Assembly (NCBI GenBank): GCA_965262845.1
Contig: CBDHFX010000002.1
Coordinates: 1,240,001 to 1,304,000 of the forward strand
Length of the DNA stretch: 64,000 nucleotides
Direction of reading: 5' to 3'
Origin: ECT2AJA-044 sp965262845
GTDB lineage: Bacteria > Bacteroidota > Bacteroidia > Flavobacteriales > ECT2AJA-044
The notes beneath the pieces were generated by a model. The model was given only the letters and a program-made list of their open reading frames with translations, was not told where the DNA came from and ran no database searches. Positions 55,435-64,000 of this stretch are shown piece after piece; the first letter of the stretch is position 1, and each line of letters opens with the position of its first letter. The position numbers and the translations under genes were made by a program.

Positions 55435-57417
55435 TCAATTCCCTGCCCTCCGGCCGAGCCGGCGCCAGTTGCGCCCTACTATCTGTAAGTCTGTCCATAC
55501 CTGATAATCGCGGGCATACAGTAAATTCAAACGTTGTACCATTTCCAGGGTCTTATCTTCCCGTGAGGGAATCCAGTCACGTACATCCAGGATCCCTCTT
55601 GGGCTCAATACCTGCCCTTCCTGCGCGGCCAATCCAACCCAGCTGTAACGACCGCTGAAGACCCGAAGGATATTCGCCCATAGTCCGAAACCGGATAACC
55701 ATGCCAGAGCGGGCGACAGGATCAGCAGCAGTACGCTTATGGCCAGATCGAATATCCGCTTGTTCCGCCGGGCCGGATTTCGTCGCAATACGTTCAGATC
55801 TATCGCGATGAGGTCGTCTGCAGTCTGAATATTCCGGCTGCCGATCATAAAACTCGCCTCGGACGGAACGATTCGGTATTCCACCCCCAGACGTTTCAGG
55901 CGCTCCATGATACCGATGATCCGTCCACTGCTTAGATCAGCTCCACAAAAGATCAGCTCCCCGATCCGGAAGATCTTCACGATCTCATCAAGCTGCTCCA
56001 GCGAACCTAAATAATGATCGTCCTTCTCCCCGGAGCCTAACGGCTCGATGGTCACGTAGCCAATCCAGCGCTGCCCCACACCAATGCCACCGAACATCGT
56101 GCGCACCCGGACAACCTCTTTCGGACTGCCGATCACGATCATCCGCCTGGTGTCGCTATCGAATTCAGATCCCCTCACCCCGAAGGCATGCAGCACGATC
56201 CGGCTCAGGGGGATACCGATCATCGCCCAGATACTGCCCATCAATATCAAAGCCCTTGATGTCCGCAGGCTCTCGGGCAGCAGCGAATAGATCACCAGGA
56301 TCATAACTGATCCACCTGCCAACCCGCGGATGATCCTGGAGATCTTCACCGGCCTGTCATATCCACCCGCCAGGAACATGCCGGCCAGCAAAAGCAGAAT
56401 ATATGCTGGCATGTAGATGTAGTCGTACTCGGGCGAATACCCGCCGCCGTCAACGTACCGGTGGTTATTCTCCCAGTATTCCTTTTGGTATTGCATCCCT
56501 CCGTAGAGGAGGAGCGCATCGAACAGAGGCAGGGCAATCCGATCAAAAAAGCGGCGCACCATCGCCAGTCCGGCCCGAAAACAGATCGCCGAATGGATCA
56601 GCAGCGAGTACAGCGCCGCGTTCCTGCCGCTGAAATGCTTTTTGGCAAAGATGATCATGGCCTGATAGAACACGAGCACGTAGTTCAGCGATCCCTTTCT
56701 GGTACTCTCGCCCTTGTAGTGAATGATCTGCGTGTCTGCAAAGTAGTAGTTCCTGTATCCCCCCTGCACGATCCGGTAGCTCAGGTCAATGTCCTCCCCG
56801 TACATGAAATAATCCTCATCAAGCAGTCCCACCTGGTCCAGTACGCTCCTTCGCATCAACATAAAGGCACCGGCCAGGATCTCCACTTCGTTTGTTTGGT
56901 CTTTCGGCAAATGCCCCATGTGGTAGCGTGAGAACAGCTTGCTTTTGGGGAACAGATCCGACAACCCGAACATCTTGTAGAAAGCCGTCATCGGCGTGGG
57001 CAGCCCCCTCTTGCTCTCGTGCAGGAAGTTCCCCTGGCCATTGATCATTTTTACGCCCAATCCGCCTGCGGCGGGATGGTCATCCATGAACTTCAGCACC
57101 TTTTCCAGGGTGTCTTCCTGAACAACCGTGTCCGGATTGAGCAGGAGCACGTACTCAGCCTTACTTTCCCGGATGGCCTGATTACTGGCGATGGAAAAAC
57201 CGGGGTTGTCGGAATTGGCGATCAACCGAACCCCGGGGAATTTCTGTTGTACCATTTCCACCGATCGGTCCACGGAGTTGTTATCCACCACAAAAACTTC
57301 AATGATGTAGGAAGCATTGAAAGCGTGGGCCGATCCTATGGAGCGGTACACCGATCTCAGGCACTGCTCCAAAAAAAAGCACACATTGTAGTTGACAATG
57401 ATAACACTTAACTTCAT
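55435..57417 (-). CDS. GT2 glycosyltransferase fused to a polyprenyl-phosphotransferase-like membrane region
   Basis: 660 aa. Residues 1-~250 are a GT-A family 2 glycosyltransferase (VIIVNYNV, DNNSVDRS, LLNPDTVVQEDTL with the metal-binding region, MYGEDIDLSYR). After ~300 come several membrane helices and a CoA-binding-like Rossmann segment (RMIVIGSPKEVVRVRTM ... GELIFCGADLSSGRI). The end (RNKRIFDLAISVLLLILSPA, GRYSWVG) looks like the start of a bacterial sugar transferase but lacks the usual catalytic core. Likely acts in surface polysaccharide synthesis. Start overlaps the recR stop by 4 nt. Confidence 0.82.
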   Translation of the reverse strand: MKLSVIIVNYNVCFFLEQCLRSVYRSIGSAHAFNASYIIEVFVVDNNSVDRSVEMVQQKFPGVRLIANSDNPGFSIASNQAIRESKAEYVLLLNPDTVVQEDTLEKVLKFMDDHPAAGGLGVKMINGQGNFLHESKRGLPTPMTAFYKMFGLSDLFPKSKLFSRYHMGHLPKDQTNEVEILAGAFMLMRRSVLDQVGLLDEDYFMYGEDIDLSYRIVQGGYRNYYFADTQIIHYKGESTRKGSLNYVLVFYQAMIIFAKKHFSGRNAALYSLLIHSAICFRAGLAMVRRFFDRIALPLFDALLLYGGMQYQKEYWENNHRYVDGGGYSPEYDYIYMPAYILLLLAGMFLAGGYDRPVKISRIIRGLAGGSVMILVIYSLLPESLRTSRALILMGSIWAMIGIPLSRIVLHAFGVRGSEFDSDTRRMIVIGSPKEVVRVRTMFGGIGVGQRWIGYVTIEPLGSGEKDDHYLGSLEQLDEIVKIFRIGELIFCGADLSSGRIIGIMERLKRLGVEYRIVPSEASFMIGSRNIQTADDLIAIDLNVLRRNPARRNKRIFDLAISVLLLILSPALAWLSGFGLWANILRVFSGRYSWVGLAAQEGQVLSPRGILDVRDWIPSREDKTLEMVQRLNLLYARDYQVWTDLQIVGRNWRRLGRRAGN

Positions 57418-58034
57418 CGTTGACCGAGGGAGTTTTCGTACGGTATCCGGTGCTGCAGGGAGTGCCCCAGCGTGATCTCGTCAGCGTATTCCAGATTATC
57501 CCCCACCGATACTCCACGCGCCAGGGTCGTTATGCGAACCTCGGAATTGCGCAGTTTTTTGTAGAGGTAAAAGTTGGTGGTATCTCCTTCCGTTGTAGCA
57601 CTCAGGGCCAGGATGATCTCATTGATCTCACCCTCGCTACAGCGACGTACCAGAGGATCGATATCCAGATCTCCCGGTCCGATCCCATCCATCGGGGAAA
57701 TGAGCCCGCCCAGGACATGATACCGCCCCCTGTACTGTGAAGTGTTTTCGATGGCCATGACGTCGCGGGAGTCCTGCACCACGCAAATGACCGATCCTTC
57801 GCGGTTAGGATCCGAACAGATCGAACACACTTCCGCATCGGAAATATTGTGACAGCTCCGACAAAATTGCACTTCGCGCCGTAGGCGCAAAAGGGTTTCG
57901 GAAAGCTGTACCACCTCCGCCTTGTCGCGCTGCAAAAGATGCAGGACCAGGCGTAAAGCTGTTTTTTGGCCGATGCCCGGCCATTTAGCAATCTCGTGCA
58001 CAGCGTCCCCTATAAGTTTAGAGCTGAAATTCAT
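57414..58034 (-). CDS. recR: recombination mediator RecR
   Basis: 206 aa. Helix-hairpin-helix WPGIGQKTALRLVLHLL, zinc finger CRSC...CSIC, Toprim domain VICVVQDSRDVMAIE and C-terminal LARGVSVGDNLEYADEITL. Acts with RecF/RecO to load RecA. First gene of an operon with the glycosyltransferase. Its promoter has TTTG at 58089-58086 and TATATTTG at 58064-58057. Confidence 0.96.
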   Translation of the reverse strand: MNFSSKLIGDAVHEIAKWPGIGQKTALRLVLHLLQRDKAEVVQLSETLLRLRREVQFCRSCHNISDAEVCSICSDPNREGSVICVVQDSRDVMAIENTSQYRGRYHVLGGLISPMDGIGPGDLDIDPLVRRCSEGEINEIILALSATTEGDTTNFYLYKKLRNSEVRITTLARGVSVGDNLEYADEITLGHSLQHRIPYENSLGQR

Positions 58035-58056
58035 CCGGACAAAATAAAAGGCCCGA

Positions 58057-58089
58057 CAAATATATCAGGCAAAATGGCACTTGCCCAAA
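58057..58089 (-). promoter_or_regulatory. promoter of recR operon
   Basis: Reverse-strand TTTG (58089-58086), 21-nt spacer, TATATTTG (58064-58057, exact). 22 nt then separate it from the recR ATG. Same spacing as the Panacea promoter. Confidence 0.6.
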
Positions 58090-58276
58090 TAAATTTTGTT
58101 TGTCTGTGCTTCCAATGGCTGTGTTCCACTACCCACCGGGTTTTGCTGATCATCTTGTTGCAGCGCTTGTACCACCTGGCCAGGGGCTTGTTTTCATAGA
58201 CCTATACATGTTAACTTTTTGGCATTCAATATATTATATTTTTTAACAAATTTTACTGCAAACGTCTTTCATTTAC

Positions 58277-58284
58277 TAATTTTG
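58277..58284 (+). promoter_or_regulatory. -7 box of the SprB-repeat cargo gene
   Basis: TAATTTTG, exact consensus match, 33 nt before the ATG at 58318. No clear -33. Confidence 0.5.
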
Positions 58285-58317
58285 CGCCGATTTACCATTA
58301 GCGAAATCATTAATTCC

Positions 58318-60513
58318 ATGAAAAGACGACTATTATTTACTTCATTTTCAGCAGCATGTGTTTTTTTTTCGCTCACACCAAATACAGTGGAGGCGCAATG
58401 TACTACCGTAACAGCTCCCTGGACAGAAAACTTTGATGGTCCGACCTTCATTGTTGGGACCTTTCTTGTCCCTCCGACCTTCGACACCTGCTGGACGACC
58501 ATTCCGATAAGTACAACTACTGATTACAGCTGGTGGGTGGAAACAGACGATACGTATTCTTCCAATACAGGTCCTTCCGCTGACCACACCACCGGCGTGC
58601 CGGGAGCAGGCAAGTATATTTATCCGGAGTCCACTCCTTCTTCTCCCGGCTCGCCACCAGGAGACCAGGCAGAAGTCCGGACACCACTTATCGACATCAG
58701 TGGTATCACCAACCCGGCACTCCGTTTCTGGAAACACTTCTACGGTGCTGATATCGACTCATTCTTCGTTGAGGTCGATACGGGTAGCGGATTCCAAACG
58801 ATCTACGAAACATTTGGTCCCGGTCCGCAAACAGATCATACCGACCCATGGGTTGAGGAAGAAGTCAATCTGACCCCCTTTGCCGGTTCCACAGCACTTC
58901 AGATCCGGTTTCGTTCTATCCGCGGTACAAGTTTTCGTGGCGATATGGCCCTGGATGATATTTCCGTGGACCTGGGGCCACCCTGTTCCAAACCGGGTGC
59001 CCTTTCGGTGGTTTCGGTTAGTACAACCGACGTAACGCTGGACTGGGTACCTAATTCAGGAATCTCCTGGGAGATAGCCTATGGTGCACCATGGTTTCAA
59101 CCGGATTCTGCAGTAGGCTCACCGAACGGACCGATCGGGATCGTTCCGACAGGTACTCATCCCTTCACAATAACCGGTTTAACGGCCGGCATAAATTATC
59201 ACTTCTATGTACGGGAAGCCTGTGCGGCGGTTCCCGGAGCAAACAGCAACTGGAGAGGTCCGGCGGGCACGTATATAAATTGTGTACCTGTAACAGCCCC
59301 ATGGTCCGATAGTTTTGAAGCCGGATTGAGCTCCTGCTGGATCCAAAGCAGTACGGATCAACTCAATTGGGAACAAAACTCAGGAAGCAGCTCCACGTTT
59401 AACACAGGACCTTCTGCCGCGAATGACGGTAGCCAGTACATCTACGTGGGGACTACCGGAAGTTCTGCCGGAGATAAGGCCCTTATCCAAAGTCCGCCAG
59501 TAGACATTACAACGGTTACCAATCCAGCCCTGATCTTTGATTACCATATGTATGGTGCAGGTATGGGATGGTTCCATGTGATGGTTGATTCAGCTAACAC
59601 CGGTAACATCGATACGCTCTTTGCAATCTATGGGGATCAGGGTAATCAATGGAACAATACAATATTGTCACTGGCGGGTTATGAAGACCCTGCCACGGGT
59701 GTGGTATCCGTTCAGTTTGAGCTGACCGTTGATGATCAGAATGGCTTTCCTTTCGAGAACGACCTGGCACTTGACCATGTGCGCATTGACGGACAAAACA
59801 GCACCCTTATCGCAGGTTTGGACAGTTCAGGCCTGGTGGCGATCGCCTGTAACGGCGGTACTGCATCTGCAACAGTAACAGCCAGTGGCGGAATGCCTCC
59901 CTATAGCTACCTGTGGTCCGATGGAAGCATGACGCCAACCGCTACCCTGTCTGCAGGTACCTACACTGTAACGGTTAGTGATAACAGTGCCACGTCCCTG
60001 CCTGTTACGGTCAGCCTTACCCTTACCGAACCGGCTGAGCTGATGGTTACTATCGATATTGCGGACCCTGGTACACTAACAGCAAATGTCACAGGTGGAA
60101 CCCAACCTTACACCTATTTATGGAGCACGATCCCTCCTCAGACCACGCCAACAGCAACAGGGTTGGCGCCTGACACCTACACGGTTACGGTTACCGATGC
60201 AAACGGGTGTTCGGATACTGCGCAGATAGACACTTTTTTCAGCATTGAAGAGCTGAACTTTGCCCGGCACATCAGCCTGTATCCGAACCCGACGGCAAAG
60301 GAGGTCTTCATTGACTACGACTTTACCAGTGAAGTGGATCTGGAGGTGACAGTGGTGAACCACCTGGGCCAGGTCGTACTCACGATCAGCGAGCCAAATA
60401 CAGTAAGTGGCCAGTTGCGTCTGGAGGTGGCTGAGTGGGCCAATGGGGTGTACAGTGTGTTGTTCAGCAATGGAAGCCAAAGCAGCAGTCGCCAGCTGGT
60501 GATCCAAAAATAA
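58318..60513 (+). CDS. T9SS type A cargo with MAM-like domains, FN3 and SprB repeats
   Basis: 731 aa from the ATG at 58318, which gives a signal peptide ending TVEAQ. MAM/jelly-roll module at about 25-225, fibronectin III-like segment about 226-310 (VSTTDVTLDWVPNSG), second MAM-like module about 320-480, then two SprB-type repeats (PYSYLWSDGSMTPTATLSAG; PYTYLWSTIPPQTTPTATGL), and a type A sorting domain (YPNPTAKEVFIDYDF ... SRQLVIQK). SprB repeats are typical of gliding adhesins. The tail is the closest relative in the window of the orphan remnant at 28884-29100. Confidence 0.88.
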   Translation: MKRRLLFTSFSAACVFFSLTPNTVEAQCTTVTAPWTENFDGPTFIVGTFLVPPTFDTCWTTIPISTTTDYSWWVETDDTYSSNTGPSADHTTGVPGAGKYIYPESTPSSPGSPPGDQAEVRTPLIDISGITNPALRFWKHFYGADIDSFFVEVDTGSGFQTIYETFGPGPQTDHTDPWVEEEVNLTPFAGSTALQIRFRSIRGTSFRGDMALDDISVDLGPPCSKPGALSVVSVSTTDVTLDWVPNSGISWEIAYGAPWFQPDSAVGSPNGPIGIVPTGTHPFTITGLTAGINYHFYVREACAAVPGANSNWRGPAGTYINCVPVTAPWSDSFEAGLSSCWIQSSTDQLNWEQNSGSSSTFNTGPSAANDGSQYIYVGTTGSSAGDKALIQSPPVDITTVTNPALIFDYHMYGAGMGWFHVMVDSANTGNIDTLFAIYGDQGNQWNNTILSLAGYEDPATGVVSVQFELTVDDQNGFPFENDLALDHVRIDGQNSTLIAGLDSSGLVAIACNGGTASATVTASGGMPPYSYLWSDGSMTPTATLSAGTYTVTVSDNSATSLPVTVSLTLTEPAELMVTIDIADPGTLTANVTGGTQPYTYLWSTIPPQTTPTATGLAPDTYTVTVTDANGCSDTAQIDTFFSIEELNFARHISLYPNPTAKEVFIDYDFTSEVDLEVTVVNHLGQVVLTISEPNTVSGQLRLEVAEWANGVYSVLFSNGSQSSSRQLVIQK

Positions 60514-60528
60514 AAGAGGTCCGAAAGG

Positions 60529-60536
60529 TATCTTTG
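60529..60536 (+). promoter_or_regulatory. -7 box immediately before the symporter gene
   Basis: TATCTTTG, exact consensus match, followed by CTTT and the ATG (4 nt). Confidence 0.5.
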
Positions 60537-60540
60537 CTTT

Positions 60541-61989
60541 ATGTCACCGCCCCTGGTCATTGGTCTCCTGCTGGGCTATTTTGCCATCCTCATCGGTATT
60601 TCGGGATTAACCGGGAAAAAAGACGACAATTCAACCTTTTTCCTCGGGAGCCGAACTTCGCCATGGTACGTGGTAGCTTTCGGGATGATCGGCGCATCAC
60701 TCAGCGGCGTAACCTTCATCTCCGTTCCGGGCTGGGTCAAAAGCAGTCAGTTCAGCTATATGCAAATGGTCCTCGGCTACCTGGCCGGTTACGCAGTGAT
60801 CGCGCAAATTTTGCTGCCACTCTACTACCGCCTCCAACTGACCTCCATCTATACCTATCTCGATCAGCGTTTCGGATCCTGGAGCTACAAAACCGGTGCC
60901 TTTTTCTTTTTGGTTTCGCGTATCATCGGCGCCTCACTTCGCCTTTTCGTGGTGGCCACGGTGCTGCAGATCGCCCTGTTCAATGCCTTCGGTGTACCCT
61001 TTGAGGTCACCGTGATCGTCACCATCGCCCTGATCTGGATCTACACCTTCCGCAGCGGTATCAAAACGATCATCTGGACCGACACCCTTCAAACCGGTTT
61101 CATGCTGCTTGCCGTGGCCGTGACGATCATCCTGCTGGCACAGCACTGGGATTTCGCCTTCGGCGAGATCATCACTGCAGTTAAATCGGACCCGAACAGT
61201 AAAGTGTTCTTCTTCGGGGACTGGAAAGACCCGCACCATTTCGTGAAACACTTCCTCGCCGGGGCTTTCATCACCATCGTCATGACCGGACTTGATCAGG
61301 ACATGATGCAAAAAAACCTCAGCTGCCGCTCACTGCACGATGCACAAAAAAACATGTATTGGTTCAGTGTGATCCTGGTTTTTGTAAACCTGATGTTTCT
61401 TTCGCTAGGAGTGCTCCTGTATCAGTACGCTGATGAAACAGGTATCAGGGCCACGGGCGATGAGCTCTTCCCAACCATTGCCACGCAAGGGGGCCTGGGG
61501 CTCACGGTCGGAGTTTTTTTCCTGCTCGGACTCATCGCTGCTGCCTATTCCAGCGCTGATTCCGCCCTTACATCACTCACCACCAGCTTCAGTATCGATT
61601 TTCTCAACATAGGAAGGTATCCTGCCGCGAGGCAGCCGAAGATCCGAAAGATCGTGCATCTGGGATGCTCACTAATTCTGGTGCTCGTGATCCTGATATT
61701 CAGGCAGATCAACGATCAAAGTGTCATCGCAGCAGTATTCACGGCGGCCGGCTACACCTATGGGCCACTGCTCGGACTTTATGCCTTCGGACTGTTTACG
61801 AAAAAGGCAGTGAGGGACCGCTGGGTGCCGCTCGTGGCCATCGTGTCGCCGGTCCTGTGCTACGTACTCAATGCCAATGCGCTGGATTGGTTCGGCTCCG
61901 CGCTCGGGTTTGAACGGCTGATCATTAACGGGGCCCTGACCTTTCTGGGATTATGGATGCTTTCGAGCCGAAATAAACCAAAACAATGA
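60541..61989 (+). CDS. sodium:solute symporter (SSS family)
   Basis: 482 aa with about 13 membrane helices. N-terminal GLTGKKDDNSTFFLGSRTSPW and GASLSGVTFISVPGWV, mid-protein GLDQDMMQKNLSCRSLHDAQKNM and AAYSSADSALTSLTTSFSIDF are hallmarks of the SSS group. Uses the sodium gradient to import a small organic solute; the substrate is not readable. Ends in an ATGA overlap with the oligopeptidase gene, so uptake and peptide hydrolysis may be linked, by inference only. Confidence 0.92.
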   Translation: MSPPLVIGLLLGYFAILIGISGLTGKKDDNSTFFLGSRTSPWYVVAFGMIGASLSGVTFISVPGWVKSSQFSYMQMVLGYLAGYAVIAQILLPLYYRLQLTSIYTYLDQRFGSWSYKTGAFFFLVSRIIGASLRLFVVATVLQIALFNAFGVPFEVTVIVTIALIWIYTFRSGIKTIIWTDTLQTGFMLLAVAVTIILLAQHWDFAFGEIITAVKSDPNSKVFFFGDWKDPHHFVKHFLAGAFITIVMTGLDQDMMQKNLSCRSLHDAQKNMYWFSVILVFVNLMFLSLGVLLYQYADETGIRATGDELFPTIATQGGLGLTVGVFFLLGLIAAAYSSADSALTSLTTSFSIDFLNIGRYPAARQPKIRKIVHLGCSLILVLVILIFRQINDQSVIAAVFTAAGYTYGPLLGLYAFGLFTKKAVRDRWVPLVAIVSPVLCYVLNANALDWFGSALGFERLIINGALTFLGLWMLSSRNKPKQ

Positions 61990-64000
61990 AACGAATTTTA
62001 TTCCTTTGCGCGGCTATCGGCCTCGCGGCCGGATGCACCCCCACCGAAAAATATGATCCCGGCATGAAAGCACCTGTGGCGAAAAAGATCAATAAAAAAC
62101 ATACCATTCACGGCGATACGCGGATTGATCCATACTATTGGATGAACCAGCGGAAAAACCCGGAAGTGATTGCCTACCTCCAAGCGGAAAACGCCTACAC
62201 CAGGGAGCAGCTGGCCAATACGGAGGACCTTCAGCAGCAGTTGTACGACGAAATAACCGGACGCATCCCAAAAACAGATGAATCGGTACCCTTTTTTCTT
62301 AACGGCTATTGGTATTACACGCGCTTTGTGGAAGAAGGAGAGTACCCGATCTACTGCCGCAAAAAGAGGACCCTGGAAGCTGAGGAGGAGATCATGCTCA
62401 ACGTGAACGAAATGGCAAAGGGCTACGATTACTATCAGGTAACCGGATTATCGGTTTCGCCAGACAACAGGATCCTGAGCTACGGAGTCGATACCCTAAG
62501 CCGTCGCATTTATACCCTCCACTTCAGGGATCTTGAGATCGGAGAGGATCTGAATGAGCAGATCCCGAATACCACGGGGCAGGCCACCTGGGCAAACGAC
62601 AACATCCATACCTTTTACAGTATCAGGGACGAAAGTCTGCGCAGCTACAAAATATTCCGGCACGAGCTGGGTACGGCAATTTCGAATGACATGGAGGTAT
62701 ACCATGAGGAGGATGCCACTTTTCACACTTTTGTATACCCGACCAGGTCAAGGAAGTATATCGTCATTGGAAGCGGATCCACCGTATCGAACGAATACCG
62801 CATTTTGAGCGCTGATGATCCAACCGGTGCGTTTCGCGTATTGCAACCGCGCGAACGCGATCTGGAGTTCACCATAGCACACTACGGCGACTATTTTTAT
62901 ATCCTCACCAACTGGGAGGCCAGGAATTTCCGGCTCATGCGTACGAAAGTCAGCCAGGGACCCAGGGAAACCTGGGAGGAAGTGGTGCCCCATCGCGAAG
63001 AGACCCTGCTCAGCGACATCGAGATATTCAATGGGTTCCTCGTACTGGAAGAGCGTACAGCCGGATTGAACCAGATCCAGATCCGCCCGTGGGAGGGCGA
63101 GCCCCACTACATTGAATTCGAGAGCGAAACGTATATGGCCTATGTAGGGAATAACCCCGAATTCGACAGCCAGGTGCTGCGGTATGGCTACGAAAGCATG
63201 GCCACGCCGAACAGTGTGATCGACTACGATATGGTGGAGCGCACCCGAGAGGTAAAAAAGGAACAACGTGTGCTGGGCGATTTCGACAGAAGCAATTACG
63301 TCGAAAAGCGCATCTGGGCTAAAGCAGATGACGGCACCCGGATCCCGATGTCGCTGGTGTACCGGAAGGGCATGAAAAAAAACGGTTTAAATCCGACTTT
63401 GATTTATGGCTACGGATCGTATGGGGCTACCATTGATCCGGGGTTTAGCTATAGCCGGTTGTCGCTGCTCAACCGGGGATTTCTGTTTGTGATCGCCCAC
63501 ATCCGGGGCGGCCAGTATATGGGCCGCGATTGGTACGAAAACGGAAAAATGCTCTCCAAGAAGAATACCTTCACGGATTTCATCGCCTGTAGCAAACACC
63601 TGATCGCCGAAGGCTATACCAATCCGGACCACCTGTATGCAATGGGGGGCTCTGCAGGCGGACTCCTCATGGGAGCAGTGGTGAACCTGTCGCCGGAGAT
63701 CTTTCGCGGTGTGGTCGCCGCAGTGCCCTTTGTAGACGTGGTGACCACCATGCTTGACGAAAGCATCCCCCTCACAACCGGGGAATACGACGAATGGGGA
63801 GATCCGAACGAAAAGGAATACTACGACTACATCCTGAGCTATTCACCCTACGATCAGGTTGAGGCTAAAAACTATCCGAACCTGCTCGTTACAACCGGAT
63901 TGCACGATAGTCAGGTGCAGTACTGGGAACCGGCTAAGTGGGTAGCCAGGCTGCGCGATCTGAAAACAGATGATAACCGGCTGTTGCTCCACACCAACAT
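61986..64000 (+). CDS. S9A prolyl oligopeptidase / oligopeptidase B, 3' end beyond window
   Basis: 671 codons visible; the gene continues past the edge. Lipobox LAAGC (Cys17) after a short hydrophobic start predicts a lipoprotein. Beta-propeller region then the catalytic hydrolase domain: YGSYGATIDPGFSYSRLSLL, IAHIRGGQYMGRDWYENGK, nucleophile GGSAGGLLMG and the VTTGLHDSQVQYWEPAKW segment with the catalytic Asp; the catalytic His lies beyond the window. The motifs fit oligopeptidase B-type enzymes of Bacteroidota. Overlaps the symporter stop by 4 nt. Confidence 0.93.
   Translation, partial: MKRILFLCAAIGLAAGCTPTEKYDPGMKAPVAKKINKKHTIHGDTRIDPYYWMNQRKNPEVIAYLQAENAYTREQLANTEDLQQQLYDEITGRIPKTDESVPFFLNGYWYYTRFVEEGEYPIYCRKKRTLEAEEEIMLNVNEMAKGYDYYQVTGLSVSPDNRILSYGVDTLSRRIYTLHFRDLEIGEDLNEQIPNTTGQATWANDNIHTFYSIRDESLRSYKIFRHELGTAISNDMEVYHEEDATFHTFVYPTRSRKYIVIGSGSTVSNEYRILSADDPTGAFRVLQPRERDLEFTIAHYGDYFYILTNWEARNFRLMRTKVSQGPRETWEEVVPHREETLLSDIEIFNGFLVLEERTAGLNQIQIRPWEGEPHYIEFESETYMAYVGNNPEFDSQVLRYGYESMATPNSVIDYDMVERTREVKKEQRVLGDFDRSNYVEKRIWAKADDGTRIPMSLVYRKGMKKNGLNPTLIYGYGSYGATIDPGFSYSRLSLLNRGFLFVIAHIRGGQYMGRDWYENGKMLSKKNTFTDFIACSKHLIAEGYTNPDHLYAMGGSAGGLLMGAVVNLSPEIFRGVVAAVPFVDVVTTMLDESIPLTTGEYDEWGDPNEKEYYDYILSYSPYDQVEAKNYPNLLVTTGLHDSQVQYWEPAKWVARLRDLKTDDNRLLLHTN

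Noticed and set aside
59880..60230. Short repeats within the cargo gene as a DNA repeat element
   Set aside because: They are the two SprB-type protein repeats; nucleotide similarity is modest and explained by the repeated domain.

Overview
The window reads as a chromosome segment of a Bacteroidota bacterium, most likely Flavobacteriales-like. Evidence: several proteins end in type IX secretion (T9SS) sorting domains of both type A and type B; gldA (gliding motility) and choice-of-anchor L, PKD and SprB-type repeats are present; promoters carry the Bacteroidota -7 box TAnnTTTG rather than a -10 TATAAT; Shine-Dalgarno sequences are inconspicuous. Base composition looks near 50% GC, with two visibly AT-rich islands (about 11.3-12.4 kb and 16.0-17.1 kb). 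I cannot name the genus.

Layout. 1-3.2 kb: minus-strand coaX, outer-membrane barrel and TPR genes. 3.3 kb: tRNA-Phe. 3.5-7.5 kb: two secreted choice-of-anchor L proteins with type B sorting domains. 7.6-11.1 kb: M20 dipeptidase and a YyaL-like thioredoxin-domain lipoprotein, convergent. 11.3-12.4 kb: AT-rich island with a Panacea-type antitoxin, a partner toxin gene broken by a +1 frameshift, and a short truncated ORF. 12.6-15.9 kb: tolC-like, RND/ABC adaptor and tsaB. 16.0-17.0 kb: SIR2-like gene. 17.2-18.6 kb: tRNA-Lys, tRNA-Leu, trmD, rplS. 18.5-22.5 kb: dipeptidyl-peptidase III, SRPBCC/GyrI protein, SDR. 23.0-26.1 kb: an MbnP-like secreted protein followed by two di-haem MauG/MbnH/cytochrome c peroxidase family genes in one overlapping operon. 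26.2-30.9 kb: mazG-like, dtd, rsgA, gldA, a rearranged spot (sorting-domain remnant joined to a headless ORF), and a MacB/FtsX permease. 30.9-37.1 kb: aconitase, MFS transporter, small cytochrome, DUF5777 barrel, L-2-hydroxyglutarate oxidase. 37.1-43.8 kb: purA, fur, relA/spoT, fumarylacetoacetase, glyA. 43.9-52.9 kb: two giant tandem T9SS cargo genes sharing a 2749-bp nearly identical block. 52.9-58.0 kb: FAH-family pseudogene, exonuclease, 2-oxoacid dehydrogenase E2, glycosyltransferase, recR. 58.3-64.0 kb: another T9SS cargo, a sodium:solute symporter and an S9 oligopeptidase cut by the window edge.

Most genes are housekeeping (tRNA modification, nucleotide, TCA cycle and tyrosine metabolism, stringent response). 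The accessory signal is concentrated in (i) the broken toxin-antitoxin island, (ii) the SIR2-like gene next to the tRNA pair, (iii) the MbnP/MbnH-like operon carrying a T9SS tail, (iv) the duplicated giant cargo genes, and (v) two gene-remnant junctions. A further pattern is that at least five genes have a -7 box only 4-5 nt before the start codon, suggesting leaderless or near-leaderless transcripts. I did not see a clearly new multi-gene system.
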